Program-made: the position numbers and the translations under genes
Notes under the pieces: model-generated
Databases searched by the model: none
Told to the model about the DNA's origin: nothing
The model's input: the letters and a program-made list of their open reading frames with translations, nothing else
In this document: positions 35,860 through 44,595 of the stretch, piece by piece
How the letters are laid out: the number at the start of each line of letters is the position of its first letter
Numbering within the stretch: the stretch's first letter is position 1
Assembly (NCBI RefSeq): GCF_009857595.1
Contig: NZ_WWCU01000034.1
Span: 1 to 64,000 of the forward strand
Source: Pseudoduganella aquatica
Lineage (GTDB): Bacteria > Pseudomonadota > Gammaproteobacteria > Burkholderiales > Burkholderiaceae_D
Length of the DNA: 64,000 bases
Direction of reading: 5' to 3'

Positions 35860-36888
35860 TCAGCGCTTGCGGGGAACTGCCGTCGAGCCCCGCACCACCA
35901 GTTCCGGCTTGAGCCGGATTTCCACCTGCCCGCCGCCCTCCCCGCGCAGCTGGCGCAGCACCAGCTGGGCCGCCTGCACGCCCATCGCATGGTGGCCGAT
36001 GCGCACCGTCGTCAGCGGCGGGTTGACCATGTCGACAAAGGGCATGTCGTTGTGGCCCACCACCGACACGTCCTCCGGGCAGCGCAGGCCGCGCTCGCGC
36101 AGCGCGTCGTAGCAGCCCAGCGCCAGCAGGTCGTTGCCGGCCAGGATGGCGGTCGCCTGCGGGTAGCGGTCCAGCGCGTCCAGGCAGCCGGCGCGGCCCG
36201 CTTCGCGCGTGTAGGCGCTGCACTCGGCCAGCAGCACGTCGTCGCGCGCCACGCCGTGCGCGGCCAGCGCCAGTTCATAGCCTTCCTTGCGCAGGTGGCC
36301 GGTGGACAGCGTTTGCGGCCCCACCAGGTGCACCAGCTGGCTGTGCCCGAGCGCCAGCACGTGCTCCACCGCCAGGCGCATGCCGGCGTATTCGTCGTTC
36401 ACCACGCTGGACACGCGGCTGCTGTCCTCGCTGCGGTTGACCGTCACCAGCGCCACGCCAGCCTCCAGGCAATGGCCGATCACCGGGTCGTCGCGGGTGG
36501 CGGTGGCCAGTATCAGCGCGTCCACCTGGCGCGCCAGCAGCTGGTCCACCACAAAGCGCTGCTGCGCCGGGTCTTCCCCGGCGTTGGTCACCAGCGCCAC
36601 GTAGCCGTGCTTGCGCAGCTCGTCCTCTATGCCCAGCAGGATGGGCGGGAACACCGGGTTGGTAATGTCGGGCAGCATCACGCCGACGATGTTGGAGCGC
36701 CGCGTGCGCAGCGCCGCCGCCATCTTGTTGGGGCGGTAGCCGTGCTTGGCGGCTTCCTTCAGCACCCGCTGCGCCACTTCCTCACCCACCATGTGGCGCG
36801 TTTCCGGGTCCATGACGCGGCCCACCGTGGAGGTGTGCACCCCCAGAATCTCTGCCAGGCCCTTCAGCGTCATCTTTTTCTGCTGCAT
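35860..36888 (-). CDS. LacI-family transcriptional regulator of the catabolic operon
   Basis: About 342 residues. The N-terminal helix-turn-helix (MTLKGLAEILGVHTSTVGRVM, positions 6-26) is of LacI type with hinge helix KMAAALRTRRS. The ligand-binding part is a periplasmic-binding-protein fold (NIVGVMLPDITNPVFPPIL, DLLALGCYDALRERGL, VSVVGHNDMPFVDMVNPPLTTVRI). The start at 36888 is set by GGGAAG before it; the frame is open to 36993. It is divergent from the ring-cleavage operon, and two palindromes between them are its likely operators. The ligand is probably a pathway substrate or intermediate. Confidence 0.93.
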   Translation of the reverse strand: MQQKKMTLKGLAEILGVHTSTVGRVMDPETRHMVGEEVAQRVLKEAAKHGYRPNKMAAALRTRRSNIVGVMLPDITNPVFPPILLGIEDELRKHGYVALVTNAGEDPAQQRFVVDQLLARQVDALILATATRDDPVIGHCLEAGVALVTVNRSEDSSRVSSVVNDEYAGMRLAVEHVLALGHSQLVHLVGPQTLSTGHLRKEGYELALAAHGVARDDVLLAECSAYTREAGRAGCLDALDRYPQATAILAGNDLLALGCYDALRERGLRCPEDVSVVGHNDMPFVDMVNPPLTTVRIGHHAMGVQAAQLVLRQLRGEGGGQVEIRLKPELVVRGSTAVPRKR

Positions 36889-36964
36889 AGACTTCCCGCG
36901 TCCCTCGCTAATCGATGTCGTATTTTCGCACGCCCGCGCTTCCCAGCGTAAACCAAGAAATCTA

Positions 36965-36978
36965 TGCGAACGTTCGCA
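36965..36978. promoter_or_regulatory. LacI-type operator O1
   Basis: The perfect 14-base palindrome TGCGAACGTTCGCA has the central CG typical of LacI operators. It lies about 20 bases upstream of the proposed -35 box of the catabolic operon. The centre is 68 bases from that of O2. Confidence 0.8.
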
Positions 36979-36996
36979 AATATTTTCTCTCAACGC

Positions 36997-37024
36997 TTGA
37001 ATTCACATTTTGTTCTGCTACTAT
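36997..37024 (+). promoter_or_regulatory. Promoter of the catabolic operon
   Basis: TTGAAT at 36997-37002, a 16-base spacer, and TACTAT at 37019-37024 form a plausible sigma-70 promoter. Operator O2 would then cover the start point, so LacI binding should block initiation. Confidence 0.5.
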
Positions 37025-37031
37025 CAAGTCA

Positions 37032-37047
37032 ATGCGAACGTTCGCAT
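37032..37047. promoter_or_regulatory. LacI-type operator O2
   Basis: The perfect 16-base palindrome ATGCGAACGTTCGCAT has the same core as O1. It ends 30 bases before the first start codon of the operon and overlaps the expected transcription start. The pair suggests repression with possible looping. Confidence 0.85.
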
Positions 37048-37076
37048 AACCAAATACAAGCAGGAGGAGACAGCAA

Positions 37077-37964
37077 GTGGACATGAACACCGCCAACATT
37101 ATCGACGGCGAAGCATCCGTCACCGCCGTGGCGCACGCCGCCATGGCCCGCACGCCGGACGCGCGCCTGCGCCAGCTGGTGGCCGCCTTTGTCGACCATA
37201 TGCACGCGCTGATACGCGAAGTGGACCTGACCGAAGCCGAGTTCGACACCGTGCTCAAATTCGTCACCGACATCGGCCAGCAGACCAACGACGTGCACAA
37301 CGAGGTGGTGCTGGCGGCCGACGTGCTGGGCATCTCCACCCTGGTGGCGCTGCGCAACAATCCGCAGACCCAGGGCCAGAGCGCGGCCGCCCTGCTCGGC
37401 CCCTTCTGGCGCGCGGCCGCGCCGCTGTGCGCCAACGGCGATTCCATCGCGCGCGGCGACACGCCCGGCACGCCCATGCAGGTGTTCGGCCAGGTGCGCG
37501 GCCTGGACGGCCAGCCCATCTGCGGCGCCAAGGTCGACGTGTGGCAGGCCTCGCCGGCAGGCCTGTATGAAAACCAGGACGCCCACCAGCCGGCCATGAA
37601 CCTGCGAGGCTACTTCATCACCGGAGAAGACGGCCGCTACAGCTTCCGCACCGTGCGCCCGGCCGGCTACCCGGTCCCCACGCACGGCGCGGTGGGCGTG
37701 CTGCTGCGCCTGCAGGATCGCCACTGCATGCGGCCCGCCCACGTGCACTTCATGGTGTCGCACCCGCAGTGCAAGACGCTGATCACCCAGGTCTTCGCGG
37801 ACGACTGCGACCACCTCGGCAGCGACGTCTCCTTCGGCGTGACCAAGCCGCTGGTGGGGCAGTTCGTGCGCCACGCGGGCGACGCCGGCGAGTACTACAC
37901 CCTCAATTACGACTTCGTCCTGGAAGCGGGCGAAAGCTGCTTCCCCGAAGCGCCCATCAAATAA
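37077..37964 (+). CDS. Intradiol ring-cleavage dioxygenase (hydroxyquinol/catechol 1,2-type)
   Basis: A 295-residue non-haem iron(III) dioxygenase. The N-terminal helical dimerisation part (about 15-105) is followed by the catalytic beta-sandwich. The four iron ligands are Y164 (GLYENQD), Y198 (GYPVP), H222 and H224 (RPAHVHF). It opens a catechol or hydroxyquinol ring between the two hydroxyls. The overall look is nearer to hydroxyquinol 1,2-dioxygenases, which yield maleylacetate, but this is a judgement from memory. The GTG at 37077 lies nine bases after AGGAGG, and is better placed than the ATG at 37083. First gene of the operon. Confidence 0.9.
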   Translation: MDMNTANIIDGEASVTAVAHAAMARTPDARLRQLVAAFVDHMHALIREVDLTEAEFDTVLKFVTDIGQQTNDVHNEVVLAADVLGISTLVALRNNPQTQGQSAAALLGPFWRAAAPLCANGDSIARGDTPGTPMQVFGQVRGLDGQPICGAKVDVWQASPAGLYENQDAHQPAMNLRGYFITGEDGRYSFRTVRPAGYPVPTHGAVGVLLRLQDRHCMRPAHVHFMVSHPQCKTLITQVFADDCDHLGSDVSFGVTKPLVGQFVRHAGDAGEYYTLNYDFVLEAGESCFPEAPIK

Positions 37965-37974
37965 GGAAACCAGC

Positions 37975-38742
37975 ATGCCAATACCACTTCCACTCGCGGG
38001 CCAGGTGGCCATCATTGCAGGCGGCGCGGGCGCCATCGGCTACGCCAGCGCGCAGCGCCTGGCCAGCCAGGGCGCGCGCATCGTGCTGCTCGGCCGCGCC
38101 GGCGGCGACGCCCACGCCAAAGCCGCTGCCCTGCCCCCGCCGCAATTCGGCGAACACTGCGCCATCGACGCAGAGCTGGCCGACAGCGCCGCCCTGGCCC
38201 GCGCCGCCGCCGAAGTGCGCGAACGCTATGGCCGCGCCGACATCCTGGTCAACTCGGCCGGCTTCACGCAGCCGGTGCCGCACGCCGACCTGGACGCATT
38301 GAACGACGACCTGATCGACGCCATCTTCACCGCCAACTGGCGCGCGCCGTTCGCCGCCATCCGCGCCTTCGCGCCGCTGCTGCGCGCTTCCGGCAAGGGC
38401 CTGGTGGTCAACATCTCGTCCATCGCCGCCACCACCGGCATCGGCAGCAACGTGGCCTACTGCGCCGCCAAGGCCGGCCTGGACACCATGGCCAACTCGC
38501 TGGGCCGCGCGCTGGCGCCGCACATCCGCGTCATCAACGTTTCGCCCGGCGTGGTGGACAGCCAGTTCGTGCCGGGCCGCGACGCCGCCTTCAACGACAA
38601 GCAGGCCTCCACCACCCCGCTCAAGCGCATCGGCCAGCCGGACGACATTGCCGCCGCCGTGGAAGCCTGCGCCACCACGCTGCTGTTCGCCACCGGCAGC
38701 GTGATCCGCATCGACGGCGGCCGCCACCTCGGCGCGGCGTAA
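37975..38742 (+). CDS. Short-chain dehydrogenase/reductase
   Basis: A 255-residue SDR with the cofactor motif GGAGAIG near residue 17 and the catalytic set S148, Y162 and K166 (YCAAK). NISSIAAT precedes the catalytic Tyr, and GSVIRIDGGRHL ends the fold as in classical SDRs. It reduces or oxidises an alcohol or ketone with NAD(P). It is ten bases after the dioxygenase with AAGGAAA before its ATG. Within the pathway it may act on a beta-hydroxy or keto acid. Confidence 0.9.
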   Translation: MPIPLPLAGQVAIIAGGAGAIGYASAQRLASQGARIVLLGRAGGDAHAKAAALPPPQFGEHCAIDAELADSAALARAAAEVRERYGRADILVNSAGFTQPVPHADLDALNDDLIDAIFTANWRAPFAAIRAFAPLLRASGKGLVVNISSIAATTGIGSNVAYCAAKAGLDTMANSLGRALAPHIRVINVSPGVVDSQFVPGRDAAFNDKQASTTPLKRIGQPDDIAAAVEACATTLLFATGSVIRIDGGRHLGAA

Positions 38743-38751
38743 GGAGGGCAC

Positions 38752-39621
38752 ATGAACAAGACCATCATCACCTGCGCCGTCACCGGCAACATCGTCAAGC
38801 CGGACCAGCACCCGGGCCTGCCGGTCACGCCGCGCCAGATCGCGCAAGCCTGCCTGGACGCGGCCGACGTGGGCGCTTCCGTGGTCCACATCCACGTGCG
38901 CGATCCGCGCACCGGCATGCCGTCCATGGAGCTGGACCACTACGCTGAAGTGATGCAGCGCATCCGCGAACAGAACCGAGAGCTGGTGATCAACCTGACC
39001 ACCGGCCCAGGCGGCCGCTTCATCCCCAGCGCGGACGACCCGCAGGTTGCGGCTCCCGGCAGCACGCTGATGCTGCCGGAAAAGCGCGTGGCCCATATCG
39101 CTGCGCTGCGGCCCGACATCGCCACGCTGGACCTGAACACCATGAACTCCGGCGCGGACGTGGTCATCAACACGCCCGCCAATGTGCGCCGCATGGCCAA
39201 GGTGATACGCGAGGCGGGCGTGCTGCCCGAGATCGAAATCTTCGACTCCGGCGACCTGCACCTGGCGCGCGACCTGATCGCCGACGGCACGCTGGCCGGC
39301 CCCGGCCTGTTCAGCTTTGTGCTGGGCGTGCACTACGGGTTCAGCGCCAGCCCGGAAACCATGGCCTACGCGCGCGGCCTGCTGCCGCCGGGCGCCACCT
39401 GGACCGGCTTCGGCATCGGCCGCCACGAATTCCCCATGGTGGCGCAGGCCTGGCTGCTGGGCGGCCATGTGCGCGTCGGCTTCGAGGACAACCTGTACAT
39501 CGCCAAAGGCCGCCTGGCCAAGGACAACGCCGAGCTGGTGGCGCGCGCGCGCCAGATCGTTGAATCGCTGGGCGGCGCCGTTGCCACGCCAGCCGAAGCA
39601 CGAAAAATATTGAGCATGTAA
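38752..39621 (+). CDS. Beta-keto acid cleavage enzyme (BKACE, DUF849)
   Basis: A 289-residue TIM-barrel protein of the 3-keto-5-aminohexanoate cleavage enzyme family. Typical parts are MNKTIITCAVTGN, the HIHVRDP zinc motif with H46 and H48, LTTGPGGR, and GFEDNLYIAKGRLA near the end. BKACE enzymes react a beta-keto acid with acetyl-CoA to give acetoacetate and a new acyl-CoA. This suits a ring-cleavage operon that makes a beta-keto acid such as beta-ketoadipate. AAGGAGGG precedes the ATG. The substrate is inferred from neighbours only. Confidence 0.93.
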   Translation: MNKTIITCAVTGNIVKPDQHPGLPVTPRQIAQACLDAADVGASVVHIHVRDPRTGMPSMELDHYAEVMQRIREQNRELVINLTTGPGGRFIPSADDPQVAAPGSTLMLPEKRVAHIAALRPDIATLDLNTMNSGADVVINTPANVRRMAKVIREAGVLPEIEIFDSGDLHLARDLIADGTLAGPGLFSFVLGVHYGFSASPETMAYARGLLPPGATWTGFGIGRHEFPMVAQAWLLGGHVRVGFEDNLYIAKGRLAKDNAELVARARQIVESLGGAVATPAEARKILSM

Positions 39622-39643
39622 TTACACCAACCGAGGAGACATT

Positions 39644-40648
39644 ATGAACACCGTCCGCGTTAACGAAAAAGCCGCCAGCATCGACCTGCTGGCCCCCACC
39701 CTGTCCACCACCGAGCGCCCGATTGCCCAGCCCGGCCAGTGCGTCATCGAAGTGCACAGCGCAGGCGTGAACCCCAGCGACGTGAAGGCCGCGCTGGGCG
39801 CCATGCCGCACGCCGTCTGGCCGCGCACGCCGGGCCGCGACTACGCCGGCGTGGTCATCGACGGCCCGGCCGAACTGCTGGGCGTCGAAGTATGGGGCAG
39901 CGGCGGCGAGCTAGGCATCCGCCGCGACGGCACCCACGCGCGCTACCTGGTTCTGGACACGGCCGCCGTGCGCGCCAAGCCGGCCAGCGTATCGATGCTG
40001 GAAGCGGGCGCAGTGGGCGTGCCCTTCATCACCGCCTACGAAGGCCTGCGCCGCGCCGGACTGCCGCAGGCGGGCGACGTGGTGCTGGTCATGGGCGGCA
40101 ACGGCAAGGTGGGCCAGGCCACCATCCAGCTGGCCACCCGCGCCGGCGCCCGCGTGTTCGCGGTGGAGCGCAGCAAGGAAGCCTATATCGGCCACGCCAG
40201 CGGCGCGGTGGACATGATCGCGGCCGACACCCAGGACATCGCCGCCTATGTGCGCGACAAGACCGGCGGCCACGGCGCGGACATCGTCTACAACACCGTC
40301 GGCAGTCCCTACTTCGAGCAGGCCAACGCCGCGCTGGCCACCGGCGGACGCCAGATCTTCATCTCCACCATAGACCGCGCCGTCCCCTTCGACATCTTCG
40401 CCTTCTACCGCGGCCAGCACACCTACGTCGGCATCGACACCCTGGCGCTCGACTCGCTGGCCTGCGCCCGCATCCTGGACGCGCTGGCGCCCGGCTTCGC
40501 CGACGGCACGCTCAAGCCCTTCCCCGTGCTGGCGGACACCATCTACGCCCTCAAGGACGCCGCGCAAGGCTACCGCGCCGTGCTGGGCGGCGCGCGCGAA
40601 CGGGTTGTCCTGCAGCCCGTGCCGCAATCCGACCTGCTGCCGGCATGA
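39644..40648 (+). CDS. MDR-family NAD(P)H oxidoreductase (quinone oxidoreductase-like)
   Basis: A 334-residue medium-chain dehydrogenase/reductase. It has the GroES-like N-terminal half (SAGVNPSDVKAALG, PGRDYAGVV) and a Rossmann half with VLVMGGNGKVGQAT. The Cys/His zinc ligands of alcohol dehydrogenases are absent, as in quinone oxidoreductase and enoyl reductase members. It may reduce a C=C bond, so it is a candidate for maleylacetate reductase activity, which no other gene here supplies. That is a guess. GAGGAG lies before the ATG. The stop overlaps the cupin start (ATGA). Confidence 0.87.
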   Translation: MNTVRVNEKAASIDLLAPTLSTTERPIAQPGQCVIEVHSAGVNPSDVKAALGAMPHAVWPRTPGRDYAGVVIDGPAELLGVEVWGSGGELGIRRDGTHARYLVLDTAAVRAKPASVSMLEAGAVGVPFITAYEGLRRAGLPQAGDVVLVMGGNGKVGQATIQLATRAGARVFAVERSKEAYIGHASGAVDMIAADTQDIAAYVRDKTGGHGADIVYNTVGSPYFEQANAALATGGRQIFISTIDRAVPFDIFAFYRGQHTYVGIDTLALDSLACARILDALAPGFADGTLKPFPVLADTIYALKDAAQGYRAVLGGARERVVLQPVPQSDLLPA

Positions 40649-40986
40649 ACCTCACCCGCTACCAGCAAGCCCCGGCCTACTTCCCGCCCAACCACGCAGG
40701 CATGCACTGCCTGCGCCTGCAGGGCCATGAAGCGGGACCGTCGGACAGCCTGTGGCTGGGGCTGTCGCACCTGCTGCCGGGCGGCGGCACCACGCTGGAC
40801 GCGTCCGGCGTGGAGAAGCTGTACGTGGTGCTCGAAGGCGAAGTGACCATCGCCACCGAGGACGGCGAACAGGTGCTGCGCCAATACGATTCCGCGCGCC
40901 TGGCGCCCGGAGAAAAGAGGGCCTTGAAGAACAACACGAACCACCCGGCCAGCATCCTGCTGGCCATGCCATACCAGTCAAAATAA
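40645..40986 (+). CDS. Small cupin protein
   Basis: A 113-residue single-domain cupin. LSHLLPGGGTTLDASGVEKLYVVLEGEVTIATEDGE is the first cupin motif, with an E in place of the second metal His, and RLAPGEKRALKNNTNHPASIL is the second. It starts by ATGA overlap with the oxidoreductase gene. Small cupins in catabolic operons may be isomerases, decarboxylases or binding proteins. Metal binding is uncertain because the usual HxH pair is not present. Confidence 0.82.
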   Translation: MNLTRYQQAPAYFPPNHAGMHCLRLQGHEAGPSDSLWLGLSHLLPGGGTTLDASGVEKLYVVLEGEVTIATEDGEQVLRQYDSARLAPGEKRALKNNTNHPASILLAMPYQSK

Positions 40987-41045
40987 GTAGCAAACAATAA
41001 GCTAGACCTTGATCGAAGCACACGACGAAGTATTGGAGGAGACAC

Positions 41046-42347
<1,302 letters not shown>

Positions 42348-42359
42348 AGGAAGAACACA

Positions 42360-43481
42360 ATGAAAAAAACCTACCACTCGCCGGCGGCGCTGCCGCTGGC
42401 CATGGCACTGTCGCTCACGCTGGCGCCCGGACTGGCCGCCGCGCAAAGCAGCGTCACCGTCTACGGCCGCCTGAACGTAGCGCTGGAATCCATGGAGACC
42501 TCGGCCGGCACCGCCGGCAAACCGCTCAGCATCACCCGCGAAGTGAACAACCGCTCGGTGTTCGGCTTCAAGGGAACGGAAGACCTGGGCGGCGGCATGA
42601 AGGCGCTGTTCCAGATCGAAGGCACGCTGTCGCCGGACACCGGCGAAGGCAGCCCGGCCGCGCGCGACACGCGCGTGGGCCTGGAAGGCGGCTTCGGCCA
42701 GGTCTTCCTGGGCCACTGGACCACGCCCTACAACAACAGCACTTCCGGGCTGGACCCGTTCTATCCCACCACGGCCGGCTATATGAGCATCATGGGCAAT
42801 GGCTCCGGCTCCACGGTGGACAATGTGAGCAATGTGTCGTCCTTCGACCGGCGCCAGCAGAACAGCATCAGCTGGTATTCGCCCGTGTGGCGCGGCTTCT
42901 CGCTGCGCACCGCGCACGGCATCAGCGAAGAACGCCCGGCCGGCGGCGCCAAGCCGTCGCTCACGTCGCTGGCCGCCATCTACGAGCAGGGACCGTGGTA
43001 TGCGGCGCTGGCGCACGAGCTGCACAAGGACTACCAGGGCAAGGGCCGCGACGACAAGGGCACGCGCCTGGCGGCGGCCTACAAGTTCGTTAGCAGCTAC
43101 GGCGAAACGCGGCTGGCCGTGGTGGCTGAAAAGCTCAGCTACGAGACTGCCACGGGCAAGCTGGAACGCAAGGCGGCGTATTTGTCGGCCAGCCACCAGT
43201 CCGGCGCGCATGGCCTGAGGCTGGGCGTGGCGCGGGCGGGCGACGGCAGCGGCGCTTCCACGCAGAAGATAGGCTTTATCAAGCGCGGGCCGGACACCGG
43301 GGCGCTGCACGCCACAGTGGGCTATGACTACACGCTGTCCAGGCGCAGCAGCTTGTACGCCTATTACACGCGCCTGGACAACGAAGCCAATGCGGTGCAT
43401 GACTTCGCCATCAATCCGCTGGGCGTCAGCGCAGGCGCCACGCTCAAGGGCGCGGCATTCGGCATCAGGCACGCGTTTTAA
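42360..43481 (+). CDS. Gram-negative porin, outer membrane
   Basis: A 373-residue porin of the betaproteobacterial type. A signal peptide (cleaved after GLAAA, about residue 29) is followed by SSVTVYGRLNVALES, the standard first strand, then SVFGFKGTEDLGGGMKALFQIE and GLEGGFGQVFLGH. The protein ends in Phe (GIRHAF), the signal for outer-membrane insertion. It closes the operon and probably lets the growth substrate pass the outer membrane. AAGGAAG lies before the ATG. Confidence 0.93.
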   Translation: MKKTYHSPAALPLAMALSLTLAPGLAAAQSSVTVYGRLNVALESMETSAGTAGKPLSITREVNNRSVFGFKGTEDLGGGMKALFQIEGTLSPDTGEGSPAARDTRVGLEGGFGQVFLGHWTTPYNNSTSGLDPFYPTTAGYMSIMGNGSGSTVDNVSNVSSFDRRQQNSISWYSPVWRGFSLRTAHGISEERPAGGAKPSLTSLAAIYEQGPWYAALAHELHKDYQGKGRDDKGTRLAAAYKFVSSYGETRLAVVAEKLSYETATGKLERKAAYLSASHQSGAHGLRLGVARAGDGSGASTQKIGFIKRGPDTGALHATVGYDYTLSRRSSLYAYYTRLDNEANAVHDFAINPLGVSAGATLKGAAFGIRHAF

Positions 43482-43488
43482 CGGCGCT

Positions 43489-43518
43489 GGCGGGTTACGC
43501 GCTCCGCGCTAACCCGCC
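43489..43518. repeat. REP-like palindrome
   Basis: GGCGGGTTACGCGC then TCC then GCGC-TAACCCGCC forms a hairpin with one bulge. It follows the porin stop by eight bases and may also end or stabilise the operon transcript. Same family as 9075-9106. Confidence 0.75.
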
Positions 43519-43522
43519 CTAC

Positions 43523-43604
43523 GCATGTTCAAGCGACGATAGTCCGCTCAGCGTAACCCGCCGTGCATGCGGCGCCGGGACGACAAAGACATCGCGGGCC
43601 GGTG
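43523..43604. repeat. Direct repeat, copy A
   Basis: An 82-base unit from GCATGTTCAAG to GGGCCGGTG. It is repeated nearly exactly at 43621-43728, with one hairpin inserted in the second copy. Read on the minus strand it duplicates the last codons of the small Pro-rich gene (HRPAMSL). Confidence 0.8.
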
Positions 43605-43620
43605 GGGTAAGGTGCGGATC

Positions 43621-43728
43621 GCATGTTCAAGCCACGATAGTCCGCTCGGCGTAGGGCGGGTTAGCTGCGCAGCAGCGTAACCCGCCGTGCATGCGGCGCC
43701 GGGACTACAAGGACATCGCGGGCCGGTG
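43621..43728. repeat. Direct repeat, copy B, containing a REP-like hairpin (43655-43686)
   Basis: The second copy of the 82-base unit, enlarged by about 23 bases. The insertion makes the hairpin GGCGGGTTAGCTGC/GCAGCGTAACCCGCC at 43655-43686. Its tail overlaps the 3' end of the small gene at 43705. Confidence 0.8.
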
Positions 43729-43947
43729 CGGCGGGGCGATCGGCGGCCCCAGCGGGGTGCGGCGCGGATCGATGGCCGGTTCCGGCATATGGTAGGTGTA
43801 GGGATTGATGATAATCGGCGGAATCGTGGGTGGCGCCGACGGCGGCCCTTTGGGTCCGCCCGACAATTCAGTCGCGCTACGCTGGCGCATTGCACTGCCG
43901 AATCCCGAGGATATCGATTGACCCTCGCTCAGTTCTAGCCAAGCCAT
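43705..43947 (-). CDS. Small Pro-rich protein
   Basis: An 80-residue protein of unknown family. The N-terminal half is MAWLELSEGQSISSGFGSAM; the C-terminal half is rich in Pro and Ile (GPPSAPPTIPPIIINPYTYH) and contains MPEPA. No signal peptide or membrane helix. GGAGGG is five bases before the ATG at 43947, good evidence that it is translated. Its 3' end lies in a tandemly repeated segment. MPEPA is also present in the small Pro-rich protein at 55769-55915. Confidence 0.6.
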   Translation of the reverse strand: MAWLELSEGQSISSGFGSAMRQRSATELSGGPKGPPSAPPTIPPIIINPYTYHMPEPAIDPRRTPLGPPIAPPHRPAMSL

Positions 43948-44184
43948 ATTGCCCTCCATGTGCAAGATAGGTATTCAGTATAGGCAACGATATCTTTAAT
44001 TCAAGGAGAACCCTGCCGCTTTTTTCTGCAAGCGGGGGCGATTCCGCAGCTTATCGCCTCCGTCCGCCATTGATCCCGCGAAATCCGCGCTCCATCGCAA
44101 TCCGGTGGCCCGGCGCGCCCTCCAGCCGTAAAGTCGCACCATACCAACCACGCATCACCACCACGACTTTACGGGGAACCTGAA
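43948..44184. other. Intergenic region before the small membrane protein
   Basis: No gene. The right-hand end holds a perfect 11-base inverted repeat CCGTAAAGTCG / CGACTTTACGG (44126-44136 and 44164-44174) just before the ribosome site of the next gene. Confidence 0.5.
44126..44174 (+). promoter_or_regulatory. Inverted repeat before the 44185 gene
   Basis: CCGTAAAGTCG, a 27-base spacer, CGACTTTACGG. All eleven pairs match. The right arm ends directly at GGAACC, the ribosome site of the gene starting at 44185. It could be a protein-binding dyad around the promoter, or an RNA stem that affects translation. Confidence 0.55.
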
Positions 44185-44595
44185 ATGAAAAAACTGCTCG
44201 CCATCGCTCTTATCGCCCTGCTCTTTATTGCAGCCTGGAATACCCTCGACACTGGCGACATGGTGGTCCACCTGGGCGACGAGGAATTCGACGGCCCGCT
44301 GGGCGTGCTGCTGGGCATCACCTTCGGCGGCCTGGGCCTGCTGATCGGCGCCATCGTCATGGTCTGCGTGGCGGTCTTCCTGGGCTTCCTGTTCGCCGGC
44401 CTGGGCGTGCTGATGCTGGCCGGCCTGGTGCTGCTGGCGGTGGTGCTGGTCGCCGTGATGTCGCCGCTGATGCTGCCGCTGCTGATCCCTGCCGGCATCA
44501 TCTGGTTCTTCGTGGCACGTAACCGCAAGCAGCGCGAACGCAGCGCCAGCCTGAACAAGATGGACCAGAACATGGACCCGCACGCCGCCATCTAA
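44185..44595 (+). CDS. Small membrane protein of unknown function
   Basis: A 136-residue protein. A signal-like first helix is followed by VVHLGDEEFDGPLG, then three strongly hydrophobic segments rich in Gly, Leu and Val (about 43-115), and a basic and polar tail (NRKQRERSASLNKMDQNMDP). I do not recognise a family. GGGGAACC lies before the ATG. Its stop overlaps the convergent cyclase gene by four bases. Confidence 0.75.
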   Translation: MKKLLAIALIALLFIAAWNTLDTGDMVVHLGDEEFDGPLGVLLGITFGGLGLLIGAIVMVCVAVFLGFLFAGLGVLMLAGLVLLAVVLVAVMSPLMLPLLIPAGIIWFFVARNRKQRERSASLNKMDQNMDPHAAI

